This document shows positions 1 to 11,404 of a stretch of 64,000 bases of DNA, one piece after another. The notes beneath the pieces were generated by a model that saw nothing but the letters and a program-made list of their open reading frames with translations, did not search any database and was not told where the DNA came from. Source of the stretch: Nemertoderma westbladi (Eukaryota > Xenacoelomorpha > Nemertodermatida > Nemertodermatidae); contig JAUCBJ010004262.1 in assembly GCA_032718475.1 (NCBI GenBank), forward strand, positions 1 to 64,000. Reading direction: 5' to 3'. Both the position numbers and the translations under genes were made by a program. Positions within the stretch are counted from its first letter, which is position 1. Each line of letters starts with the position of its first letter.

Positions 1-899
1 AGACAGTAATTCAAACATAAATGACACAGTTAAATAAAAAAAACCGACTTTAGAAATGAAATCACCGATCCTGAAAACCCTTGTAACAAAATGTTCAGCT
101 AGGTTGTGTGCATTCCAACATTTCAATGGGCAGACATTAATTAAATTACCATTACCGTAAAATTTAAATACATTTTATGAAGAATGCAAATTTTAAATTT
201 CAAAATGCAAAGGCTTTTCCGAAATTGAACGAATTGTTGTAAAATTTGGCATGAATGGTGACTGGGTGGTGCTTAACACCCCCTCTATGACCACTTTTTC
301 AATTTTCTTTCTTGTAGCTGAAATATTTAACAAAATGTGTTACCAAAAAATTTTTAACAAAAAAATTGGCCAAAAACGGAAAAATCTGTAAAAAATATGT
401 TTATTTAAAATAATTTTTGAACAAAAGAAATTCTGGTCATAGGGGTGATTTAGCATACAATAAATTCTGCACAAATGATAAAATTTTGGGCACTTGATGA
501 CCAACCCACTAGAAGCCTTTGCATTTTAAAAAATAATTGCATAAATTATGTTAATTAGGTAAAAAGTTAAAAAATAATTTTTGGAAAATTTTTAAGTGTT
601 GAAAACATCATTTAATTTGGATAAAATCCAGTATCCTAAGTAAGGAGATGACAATTTTTAGTTAATTAGTGAATTAATTAATTAAGGTAAGATGCGTTAG
701 TTATTAACCCCATCGTAATGATATATAATATATTATACGTCATAAAATCATAATGGTAATGTAGTAAGGAGATAATCGGAGTTAATAAAGTTATAAATGA
801 TAATATTATATACACTGATTCTGATATATGTCAAATAATTTATTGAAAATTAATTACATAGGTAAATAATATTATAAATGATTTACGTAATAAATTCAA
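1..899. other. AT-rich stretch without recognised gene
   Basis: AT-rich DNA with many homopolymer A/T runs. I see no exon with matching splice sites, no ORF and no repeat family shared with the rest of the window. If the phospholipase gene continues leftwards, this is part of its next intron. Confidence 0.5.
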
Positions 900-1047
900 G
901 GCGGGGTAGCTCAGTTGGTTGAGCGCCGGGCCTGCAATCTATTGGTTCTAGGTTCAGCCCCGCCAGGGTCCACTCAGCCTTTCATCCACTGGGGTCGATA
1001 AAATGAGTACCAGTTAAATAACTGGGAGCAAATCTTGGGATAGGAGT
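900..1047 (+). repeat. tRNA-derived SINE, family 1, copy 1
   Basis: The first 65 bases resemble a tRNA: 7-bp acceptor-like ends GGCGGGG and CCCCGCC, an A-box-like TAGCTCAGTTGGTTGAGCG and a B-box-like GGTTCAGCCC. A non-tRNA body follows (CACTCAGCCTTTCATCC, then GTCGATAAAATGAGTACCAG), of a type I recall from SINEs of several animals; I do not name the family. The body from GAGTACCAGT to GGGATAGGAGT recurs at 47007-47051, which shows it is dispersed. The anticodon arm does not pair well, so it is not read as a working tRNA gene. Confidence 0.75.
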
Positions 1048-1054
1048 GACCCAC

Positions 1055-1249
1055 CTTATTATGGGTTCGTGTGAGACTCCGTCCAGACTTTGTGCGAAGT
1101 ACAGTCCCTCTGTAGTCGATGTGTTGGCCTTCTAAGGGTCTCGTCTTCAGCAACACGACCCCCGACCCCGACCGCTTCATAGAACTGCGTTTAGAGGATC
1201 TCCGTCTGGAACCTCGGGATTTCAAACTGCTTCGTTTCTTCAGAGTCTC
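1055..1249 (-). CDS. plch: PLC eta-like, candidate exon 17 (basic Ser/Arg tail)
   Basis: An open 195-base segment (65 codons, phase 0 at both ends) lies between an acceptor ATTTAG/GAG and a donor AATAAG/GTGGGT. It encodes a strongly basic Ser/Arg stretch (ETLKKRSSLKSRGSRRRSSK, then KRSSMKRSGSG and LRTKSGRSL). PLC-eta proteins have long basic, serine-rich tails after C2, and the phase fits exon 16 exactly. It lies 9.8 kb from exon 16 across the satellite intron, and tail sequences are poorly conserved, so membership in this gene is inferred. The SINE at 900-1047 abuts the donor. Confidence 0.5.
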
Positions 1250-2130
1250 CTAAATGTCAGTCGTATTAAAGTGAAAAGTCACGAAAATATGTAAATATTG
1301 AACAAAAAAAATTTAAATATTGTAAGTTTATTCAACGTGCTGCGCGAAGGCCCCACTTCATATCGCATTTATTCTTTGTAAATATTTAAAATTAATATAT
1401 GGCAAGAGTACAGTATATTAGATTTAATGCAAACTTGTCTTGTAAGTGAATTGTCGACTGATAGGTATTGCGGAGTTAGAATAACAATTTATTCATAACT
1501 TGTGAGGTAGTTATTAGGAAGTATTATTCAGCAAGTAGGCCTATATGATATGGTCATATAGGCCTCTATACTGCCCTGTGCCTGTGTATGGAGGATCAGC
1601 CGTTGTCTGCGTTGGCTGCGTAAAATACTAACTGAGTAATTTACTTTTTGACAATGCTTCAATGCTCAAAGTAATCTTCATAGCCAGATGACAATGTTTT
1701 GTTTATGATGTTTTTATGCTTGTTTTGTTTGCGTTTTTGAAGGCCGTAGCGGCAGTTTACTAATGTAGTAAGTATGTTCATGTTATTATAGTAGCAATGA
1801 GTTTACAATCAGTAAAGCTATAAGTTGAATACGGATGTTTATCATATTGGGCACTACTGAGACATCAAACAGATCAAAGAGATGCCGCCAGCCTTCTATA
1901 ATAATTACTATAATTGTAACAAATCATCTGTAATCCAATGATAATTCATTTACAATGGTATCTACATAAGCTGCTGCTAAAGAACATATCCTATTATAGT
2001 TGCTGATAATGCTGGATATATAATTGTTGTCTTTGATTGCTTCTCTGAAAACGTATAACAGGAGTTTTGGGGATCAATCAGTCTCTCATTAGATTTTTCC
2101 TACAAAACTTTTGTGTGAAAGTTTATAATA
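1250..2130. other. Intron 16, left part, with a perfect hairpin
   Basis: AT-rich intronic DNA. It contains a 25-bp word at 1335-1359 that recurs identically at 23782-23806, and a perfect inverted repeat at 1537-1565 (arms AGGCCTATATGA and TCATATAGGCCT, 5-base loop). No coding signal seen. Confidence 0.5.
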
Positions 2131-2308
2131 ATTATTTAATGTGTCGAAGCGTGGTGTCGAAGTGGTGTTACTTTAGTATCTGCGTGGTGTTAGCACTGTT
2201 TAGACGTGGTGTTGGCTCAGTGTTCGGGTGGTGTTGGTAAAGCGTTGGCTGGGTGTCGGCACAGTGTATGCGTGGCGTCGGCATTGTGCCAAAGGTGCGT
2301 TGGCGTTG

Positions 2309-2365
2309 AGCCTGCACAGCATTCTTAAAAATGCAGCTGCAATGTAGCATGCCGATCCTAGTAGT
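2309..2365 (+). repeat. Severely 5'-truncated RTE-like LINE, 3' end only
   Basis: About 57 bases match the last bases of the full LINE at 31294-35043, from GCACAGCATTCTTAAAAATG to CGATCCTAGTAGT. The piece is flanked by direct repeats GTTGGCGT (2299-2306 and 2369-2376), a likely target-site duplication. It sits in a G/T-rich stretch (2130-2300) of repeated GGTGTTGG-like words. This marks the true 3' terminus of the LINE family. Confidence 0.8.
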
Positions 2366-2654
2366 AGAGTTGGCGTAGTTCTGCCAGAAATTAGAAAAAC
2401 GGCTGTTATAATTACAGCATAACCGCTCCCTGATTGCTCAATGTATATTGAAATACTCTTGGGATCCTTGCAATACTACATTTTCTTTTTGGTATAGCCT
2501 CACAGGACACCCATTTTCATTTGTTTTGGGTGTCGAAAAATATTCCTAAATAATATTCCTACAGAGTTTATGATTTTCAGTGAGAAAAATCTTTAGAATA
2601 TAATCGTACTTTAAAAAATAGTATTACAGTAAACGGCATCAAATGGTGTTACTG

Positions 2655-2960
2655 CCACACCATTATGATTATTTATTACATGGGAAAAAAAGAATAACTT
2701 ATTTTTCACTAATCACGAGGGATTTTATTTATCAAGCGCCAGCGATGTTAATAAACGGACGAGATAATAATTATATAAGTCATGTAACAAAAAAGTACAA
2801 AATAAATTGAACTATATAGTATTTTACTATATTGCTTCCATAGTTACTGCAATTCTAATTACTGTTAAACTACAACTCCCGATGCTGCCTTACTCAATGT
2901 TAAAATAATTTAGTGTTCTAGAATATTTATTACGAAACTAGAGAGCCGCTTAACACTAGA
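2655..2960 (+). repeat. Dispersed repeat family D1, copy a
   Basis: This roughly 300-bp segment matches the reverse complement of 36098-36500 over most of its length. Shared blocks include CATGGGAAAAA, AACTACAACTCCCGATGCTG, TTGCTTCCATAGTTACTG and TAGAGAGCCGCTTAA. A shorter third piece in the same orientation lies at 36843-36935. No ORF, so a non-autonomous element is likely. Ends are not precisely defined. Confidence 0.7.
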
Positions 2961-3095
2961 AAGACCAGACATTGACTACCCCTAGAAAGGCCGTGTTTGA
3001 CACATACTAGTAGGCCTAATCAGTTTAAATTAACCCCAGTTGTCTCTCTATTCGACCCATATTATTCACAACATTCACAACAATTCATTACCCGG

Positions 3096-6000
3096 CATTA
3101 GGTACTACCGTAGTATTAACCGCCTAGACATTAGGTACTACCGTAGTATTAACCGCCTAGGCATTAGGTACTACCGTAGTATTAACCGCCTAGGCATTAG
3201 GTACTACCGTAGTATTAACCGCCTTGGCAACTGGTTCTACAGTAGTACTACCCGCCTAGGCATAAGGTACTACCGTAGTATTAACCGCCTTGGCAACTGG
3301 TACTACCGTAGTATTAACCGCCTTGGCAACTGGTTCTACAGTAGTACTACCCGCCTAGGCATAAGGTACTACCGTAGTATTAACCGCCTTGGCAACTGTT
3401 TCTACAGTAGTACTACCCGCCTAGGCATTAGGTACTACCGTAGTATTTCCCACCTAGGCATTAGGTACTACCGTAGTATTACCCGCCTAGGAATTAGGTA
3501 CTACCGTAGTATTAACCGCCTTGGCAACTGGTTCTACAGTAGTACTACCCGCCTAGGCATAAGGTACTACCGTAGTATTAACCGCCTTGGCAACTGGTTC
3601 TACAGTAGTATTACCCGCCTAGGTATAAGGTACTACCGTAGTACTACCCGCCTAGGCCTAAGGTACTACCGTAGTATTAACCGCCTTGGCAACTGGTACT
3701 ACCGTAGTATTAACCGCCTAGGCATCAGGCACTACCGTAGTATTACCCGCCTAGGTATTAGGTACTACCGTAGTATAAACCGCCTTGGCAACTGGTACTA
3801 CCGTAGTATTAACCGCCTTGGCAACTGGTTCTACAGTAGTACTACCCGTCTAGGCATAAGGTACTACCGTAGTATTAACCGCCTTGGCAAATGGTTCTAC
3901 AGTAGTACTACCCGCCTAGGCATAAGGTACTACCGTAGTATTAACCGCCTTCGCAACTGGTTCTACAGTAGTATTACCCGCCTATGCATTAGGTACTACT
4001 GTAGTATCAACCGCATAGGCATCAGGCACTACCGTAGTATTACCCGCCTAGGTATTAGGTACTACCGTAGTATAAACCGCCTTGGCAACTGGTACTACCG
4101 TAGTATTAACCGCCTAGGCATAAGGTACTACCGTAGTATTAACCGCCTTGGCAACTGGTTCTACAGTAGTACTACCCGCCTAGGCATAAGGTACTACCGT
4201 AGTATTAACCGCCTTGGCAACTGGTACTACTGTAGTAATACCCGCCTAGGCATAAGGTACTACCGTAGTACTACCCGCCTAGGCCTAAGGTACTACCGTA
4301 GTATTAACCGCCTTGGCAACTGGTACTACCGTAGTATTAACCGCCTTGGCAACTGGTACTACCGTAGTATTAACCGCCTAGGCATCAGGCACTACCGTAG
4401 TATTAGCCGCCTAGGTATTAGGTACTACCGTAGTATAAACCGCCTTGGCAACTGGTACTACCGTAGTATTAACCGCCTTGGCAACTGGTTCTACAGTAGT
4501 ACTACCCGCCTAGGCATAAGGTACTACCGTAGTATTAACCGCCTTGACAACTGGTTCTACAGTAGTACTACCCGCCTAGGCATAAGGTACTACCGTAGTA
4601 TTAACCGCCTTCGCAACTGGTTCTACAGTAGTATTACCCGCCTATGCATTAGGTACTACCGTAGTATCAACCGCATAGGCATCAGGCACTACCATAGTAT
4701 TACCCGCCTAGGTATTAGGTACTACCGTAGTATAAACCGCCTTGGCAACTGGTACTACCGTAGTATTAACCGCCTTGGCAACTAGTTCTACAGTAGTACT
4801 ACCCGCCTAGGCATAAGGTACTACCGTAGTATTAACCGCCTTGGCAACTGGTTCTACAGTAGTACTACCCGCCTATGCATAAGGTACTACCGTAGTATTA
4901 ACCGCCTTTGCAACTGGTACTACCGTAGTACTACCCGCCTAGGCATAAGGTACTACCGTAGTATTAACCGCCTTCGCAACTGGTTCTACAGTAGTACTAC
5001 CCGCCTAGGCATAAGGTACTACCGTAGTATTAACCGCCTTCGCAACTGGTTCTACAGTAGTATTACCCGCCTATGCATTAGGTACTACCGTAGTATCAAC
5101 CGAATAGGCATCAGGCACTACCGTAGTATTACCCGCCTAGGTATTAGGTACTACCGTAGTATAAACCGCCTTGGCAACTGGTACTACCGTAGTATTAACC
5201 ACCTTGGCAACTGGTTCTACAGTAGTACCACCCGCCTAGGCATAAGGTACTACCGTAGTATTAACCGCCTTGGCAACTGGTTCTACAGTAGTACTACCCG
5301 CCTAGGCATAAGGTACTACCGTAGTATTAACCGCCTTGGCAACTGGTACTACCGTAGTACTACCCGCCTAGGCATAAGGTACTACCGTAGTATTAACCGC
5401 CTTGGCAACTAGTACTACCGTCGTACTACCCGCCTATGCATTAGGTACTACCGTAGTATCAACCGCATAGGCAACTGGTACTACCGTAGTACTACCCGCC
5501 TAGGCATAAGGTACTACCGTAGTATTAACCGCCTTGGCAACTGGTTCTACAGTAGTATTACCCGCCTAGGCATAAGGTACTACCGTAATACTACCGTAGT
5601 ATTAACCGCCTTGGCAACTGGTACTACCGTAGTACTACCAGCCTAGGCATAAGGTACTACCGTAGTAATAAAAGCCTAGACAACTGGTTCTACAGTAGTA
5701 TTACCCGCCTAGGCATAAGGTACTACCGTAGTATTAACCACCTTGGCAACTGATTCCACAGTAGTATTACCCGCCTCTGCATTAGGCACTACCGTAGTAT
5801 CAACCGCATAGGCAACTGGTACTACCGTAGTACTACCCGCCTAGGCATAAGGTACTACCGTAGTATTAACTGCCTAGGCATCAGGTACCACCTTAGTATT
5901 AACCGCCTAGGCAACTGGTACTACCGTAGTATTAACCGCCTTGGCATTAGGTACTACCGTAGTATTAACCGCCTAGGCAACTGGTACTACCGTAGTATTA

Positions 6001-9000
6001 ACCGCCTTGGCAACTGGTACTACCGTAGTATTAACCGCCTTGGCATTAGGTACTACCGTAGTATTAACCGCCTAGGCATCTGGTACTACCGCAGTATTAA
6101 CCGCCTTGGCATTAGGTACTACCGTAGTATTAACCGCCTAGGCATTAGGTACTACCGTAGTATTAACCGCCTAGGCAACTGGTACTACCGTAGTATTAAC
6201 CGCCTTGGCATTAGGTACTACCGTAGTATTAACCGCCTTGGCATTAGGTACTACCGTAGTATTAACCGCCTAGGCAACTGGTACTACCGTAGTATTAACC
6301 GCCTTGGCATTAGGTACTACCGTAGTATTAACCGCCTAGGCATCAGGCACTACCGTAGTATTAACCGCCTTGGCATTAGGTACTACCGTAGTATTAACCG
6401 CCTAGGCAACTGGTACTACCGTAGTATTAACCGCCTTGGCAACTGGTACTACCGTAGTACTAACCGCCTAGGCATCAGGTACTACCGTAGTATTACCCGC
6501 CTTTGCATTAGGTACTACCGTAGTATTAACCGCATAGGCAACTGGTGGTACTACCGTAGTACTACCCGCCTAGGCATAAGGTACTACCGTAGTATTAACC
6601 GCCTTGGCAACTGGTACTACCGTAGTTCTACCCGCCTAGGCATAAGGTACCTCCGTAGTATTAACCGCCTTGGCAACTGGTACTACCTTAGTATTAACCG
6701 CCTTGGCAAATGGTTCTACAGTAGTATTACCCGCCTATGCATTAGGTACTGCCGTAGTATTAACCGTATAGGCAACTGGTACTACCGTAGTACTACCCGC
6801 CTAGGCATAAGGCACTACCGTAGTACTACCCGCCTAGCCACCAGGCACTACCGTAGTATTAACCGCCTAGGCAACTGGTACTACCTTAGTATTAACCGCC
6901 TAGGCAACTGGTTCTACAGTAGTATTACCCGCCTAGGCATAAGGTACTACCGTAGTATTAACTGCCTAGGCATCAGGTACCACCTTAGTATTAACCGCCT
7001 ATGCAACTGGTACTACCGTAGTATTAACCGCCTAGGCAACTGGTTCTACAGTAGTATTACCCGCCTAGGCATAAGGTACTACCGTAGTATTAACTGCCTA
7101 GGCATCAGGTACCACCTTAGTATTAACCGCCTAGGCAACTGGTACTACCGTAGTATTAACCGCCTTGGCAACTGGTACTACCGTAGTATTAACCGCCTTG
7201 GCAACTGGTACTACCGTGGTATTAACCGCCTTGGCAACTGGTTCTACAGTAGTACTACCCGCCTAGGCATAAGGTACTACCGTAGTATTAACCGTCTAGG
7301 CATCAGGTACCACCTTAGTATTAACCGCCTTGGCAACTGGTACTACCGTAGTATTAACCGCCTATGCAACTGGTACTACCGTAGTATTAAACGCCTAGGC
7401 AACTGGTTCTACAGTAGTATTACCCGCCTAGGCATAAGGTACTACCGTAGTATTAACCGCCTAGGCATCAGGTACCACCTTAGTATTAACCGCCTTGGCA
7501 ACTGGTACTACCGTAGTATTAATCGCCTAGGCAACTGGTACTACCGTAGTATTAACCGCCTAGGCAACTGGTACTACCGTAGTATTAACAGCCTAGGCAA
7601 CTGGTTCTACAGTAGTATTACCCGCCTAGGCATAAGGTACTACCGTAGTATTAACCGCCTAGGCATCAGGTACCACCTTAGTATTAACCGCCTTGGCAAC
7701 TGGTACTACCGTAGTATTAACCGCCTAGGCAACTGGTACTACCGTAGTATTAACCGCCTAGGCAACTGGTACTACCGTAGTATTAACCGCCTAGGCAACT
7801 GGTTCTACAGTAGTATTACCCGCCTAGGCATAAGGTACTACCGTAGTATTAACCGCCTAGGCAACAGGTACCACCTTAGTATTAACCGCCTAGGCAACTG
7901 GTACTACCGTAGTATTAACCGCCTTGGCAACTGGTACTACCGTAGTATTAACCGCCTTGGCAACTGGTACTACCGTAGTATTAACCGCCTTGGCAACTGG
8001 TTCTACAGTAGTACTACCCGCCTAGGCACAAGGTACTACCGTAGTATTAACCGCCTAGGCATCAGGTACCACCTTAGTATTAAACGCCTAAGCAACTGGT
8101 ACTACCGTAGTATTAACCGCCTTGGCAACTGGTACTACCGTAGTATTAACCGCCTAGGTATCAGGTACGACTTTAGTATTAACTGCCTAGGCAACTGGTA
8201 CTACCGTAGTATTACCCGCCTAGGCATAAGGTACTAACGTAGTATTAACCGCCTTGGCAACTGGTACTACCGTAGTACTACCCGCCTAGGCATAAGGTAC
8301 TACCGTAGTATTAACCGCCTTGGTAACAGGTACTAGCGTAGTATTACCCGCCTAGGCATCAGGCACTACCGTAGTATTAACCGCCTTGGCATTAGGTACT
8401 ACCGTCGTATTAACCGCCTAGGCAACTGGTACTACCGTAGTACTACCCGCCTAGGCATAAGGTACTACCGTAGTATTAACCGCCTTGGTAACTGGTACTA
8501 GCGTAGTACTACCCGCCTAGGCATAAGGTACTACCGTAGTATTAACCGCCTTGGCATCAGGCACTACCGTAGTATTAACCGCCGTGGCATTAGGTACTAC
8601 CGTTATTAACCGCCTTGGCATTAGGTACTACCGTAGTATTAACCGCCTAGGCATCAGGCACTACCGTAGTATTAACCGCCTTGGCATTAGGTACTACCGT
8701 AGTATTAACCGCCTAGGCAACTGGTACTACCGTAGTATTAACCGCCTTGGCAAATGGTACTACCGTAGTATTAACCGCCTTGGCAACTGGTTCTACCGTA
8801 GTATTACCCGCCTAGGCATAAGGTACTACCGTAGTATTAACCGCCTTGGCAACTGGTACTACCGTAGTACTACCCGCCTAGGCATCAGGTACTACCGTAG
8901 TATTAACCGCCTAGGCATCAGGCACTACCGTAGTATTAACCGCCTTGGCATTAGGTACCACCTTAGTATTAACCGCCTAGGCATCAGGCACTACCGTAGT

Positions 9001-10206
9001 ATTAACCGCCTTGGCATTAGGTACTACCGTAGTATTAACCGCCTAGGCAACTGGTACTACCTTACTTTTAACCGCCTTGGCAACTGGTACTACCGTAGTA
9101 TTAACCGCCTTGGCAACTGGTTCTACCGTAGTATTACCCGCCTAGGCATAAGGTACTACTGTAGTATTAACCGCCTTGGCAACTGGTACTACCGTAGTAC
9201 TACCCGCCTAGGCATAAGGTACTACCGTAGTATTAACCGCCTTGGTAACTGGTACTAGCGTAGTACTACCCGCCTAGGCATTAGGTACTACCGTAGTATT
9301 AACCGCCTTGGCAACTGGTACTACCGTAGTACTACCCGCCTAGGCATCAGGCACTACCGTAGTATTAACCGCCTTGGCATTAGGTACTACCGTCGTATTA
9401 ACCGCCTAGGCAACTGGTACTACCGTAGTACTACCCGCCTAGGCATAAGGTACTACCGTAGTATTAACCGCCTTGGCATCAGGTACTACCGTTATTAACC
9501 GCCTTGGCATTAGGTAGTACCGTAGTATTAACCGCCTAGGCAACTGGTACTACCGTAGTACTACCCGCCTAGGCATCAGGCACTACCGTAGTATTAACCG
9601 CCTTGGCATTAGGTACTACCGTTATTAACCGCCTTGGCATTAGGTACTACCGTAGTATTAATCGCCTAGGCAACTGGTACTACCGTAGTAATACCCGCCT
9701 AGGCATCAGGTACTACCGTAGTATTAACCGCCTTGGCAACTGGTACTACCGTAGTATTAACCGCCTAGGCATCAGATACTACCGCAGTATTAACCGCCTA
9801 GGCATCAGGTACTACCGTAGTATTAACCGCCTTGGCAACTGGTACTACCGTAGTATTAACCGCCTATGTATCAGGTACTACCGTAGTATTAACCGCCTAG
9901 GCATCAGGTACTACTTTAGTATTAACTGCCTAGGCAACTGGTACTACCGTAGTACTACCCGCCTAGGCATAAGGTACTACCGTAGTATTAACCGCCTAGG
10001 CAACTGGTACTACCGTAGTACTACCCGCCTAGGCATAAGGTACTACCGTAGTATTAACCGCCTAGGCAACTGGTACTACCGTAGTATTAACCGCCTAGGC
10101 AACTGGTACTACCGTAGTATTAACCGCCTAGGCATCAGGTACTACCGTAGTTCTACCCTCCTAGGCATAAGGTACTACCGTAGTATTAACCGCCTAGACA
10201 ACTGGT
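3096..10206 (+). repeat. 7.1 kb satellite of 33-bp units with higher-order structure
   Basis: About 215 head-to-tail units of 33 bp. Each unit has a near-palindrome (TACTACCGTAGTA) and a perfect palindrome (GCCTAGGC). Variants start ATTAGG, ATAAGG, ATCAGG, AACTGGTAC or AACTGGTTC. Higher-order repeats are visible: variant pairs recur exactly 660 bp apart (3724/4384 and 4021/4681; 20 units), and AACTGGTTC units recur at 198 bp (7401, 7599, 7797, 7995; 6 units). Because 33 is divisible by 3, one frame stays open by chance as IRYYRSINRLG repeats. Located in intron 16 of the PLC gene. Confidence 0.95.
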
Positions 10207-10261
10207 ACTAACTACAGTCTGTCGGCAACAGTCTAGCTGTACTTCCTAATTATTTCGCTTC

Positions 10262-10390
10262 GTCCCGTCAAAAATTAAACTTTAACCTGTGTTATTGACT
10301 CTCGTTTATTGTTTTGGTTAGAATATCGTGCCATTGTAACCTGTCCTTTTCCCTAAATTTATAATTTAGCATTGTAAATTCTTCCTATTC
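10262..10390 (-). repeat. Dispersed repeat family F, copy 1
   Basis: Contains the family signature in reverse complement: ACAGGTTACAATGGCACG, then CCAAAACAATAAACG and GGTTAAAG. The same order of blocks occurs at 15693-15942, 30252-30345, 40252-40440, 41155-41220 and 47285-47444. No ORF; a short non-autonomous element is likely. Confidence 0.65.
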
Positions 10391-11061
10391 GAACATCATC
10401 CCATTTAGACCTTCGTATACTACTGTGGTATCTGGTGCCTCCTACACCGGCAATATTGCACCACTCTGACGCTCACCGCAGTTATTATTCTACATTATGC
10501 TATACAAGTTGCTATACATATTCCAAATATATAACTATTAATACATATCATTTTGGGGGATGGAGTTATTGGTGTTAGATAATTAGAAGACGTATTCGCA
10601 GCTCCAGGGTGCCATTTATTCTATTTAATAAATACACAATATTCTAGAACACTTTGTTTATCTCATAAGTAGCTGGGCAACAATGCAATGCCACAATAAT
10701 AATACTGGTAGGTGGATATTCGTAAATAAACAAAAGGTTCTAGAATACGGTGTATTAAATATGGCCTGCAGCGGAAGCAAATACATGCAACATTCAAATG
10801 CCCATATCGCAGCTGTTTCCAAACCAAATTCTAATATTTTTACATATTAAGAATCCTTGAACGGTCAGCTTTCTACAGGACCAACAAATCACTATAAGGT
10901 TCAAGAATAGCTGCGATGTAACTGGTACAATATCGACGGAGACACTTTTTTTTAAACACTTGTACCTAAAGATTGAAAGCAAAAATACAAATTCTTGCTA
11001 AACCACGGAGGAGAAGGGAGGTGATTCTCTCTGTTGCCAACTGTACGTTAGATTCACTAAC
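10391..11061. other. Intron 16, right part
   Basis: AT-rich intronic DNA between the 33-bp satellite and exon 16. If the exon 16 donor at 11061 were skipped, the frame would run on to a TAG at 10966-10968, giving an alternative short C-terminus (ending FAFNL). I see no other exon here. Confidence 0.45.
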
Positions 11062-11199
11062 ATCTTCAACAAATTCATTGATATAAATTTCCACGAGCAA
11101 ATTAGTTGTTTGCGAATCTCCGGCGCCCTCCAGTGTTACATAGCGGAATCCAGTAGAAACGCTAACCAATCGGATAGCGCATTGATAAGCAGCCGTCAT
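11062..11199 (-). CDS. plch: PLC eta-like exon 16 (end of C2 domain)
   Basis: 138 bases, 46 codons, phase 0 at both ends. The acceptor is CCCCTAG/ATGACG and the chosen donor GAT/GTTAGT. The peptide contains LVSVSTGFRYVTLEGAG and LLVEIYINEF, matching the last C2 strands of PLC (typically GYRHVYLEG followed by LFVHV). Without this donor the frame continues to a TAG at 10966, so an unspliced form would end the protein here. Confidence 0.8.
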
Positions 11200-11404
11200 C
11201 TAGGGGAAAAAAGAAAGTCAGAAACGAACGATTATACTTCGACATAAAACCTTAGTCAAAAAAAAAATCAATTGAGATGCCGCTAATAATAGCACAAATC
11301 TAATAATACACAGTGTATCAAAACACTGGCTGTACAATATTTGCTTGCATGGTAAAAGGTATAATAAATACAAAACACTATACAACTACAAAAATGTCAT
11401 ATCA

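Noticed and set aside
900..964. Functional tRNA gene
   Set aside because: The acceptor and D-arm look good, but the anticodon stem does not pair and a SINE body follows directly.
3040..4785. 581-codon ORF of IRYYRSINRLG repeats, and similar ORFs at 8551-9258 and 9603-10211
   Set aside because: The repeat unit is 33 bp, so one frame stays open automatically. Stops appear wherever a unit carries a substitution, there is no non-repeat coding part, and the region lies in an intron.
10966..11199. PLC protein ending at TAG 10966 (FAFNL terminus)
   Set aside because: Kept only as an alternative. A good donor at 11061 joins candidate exon 17 in phase, and the extra residues show no family similarity.
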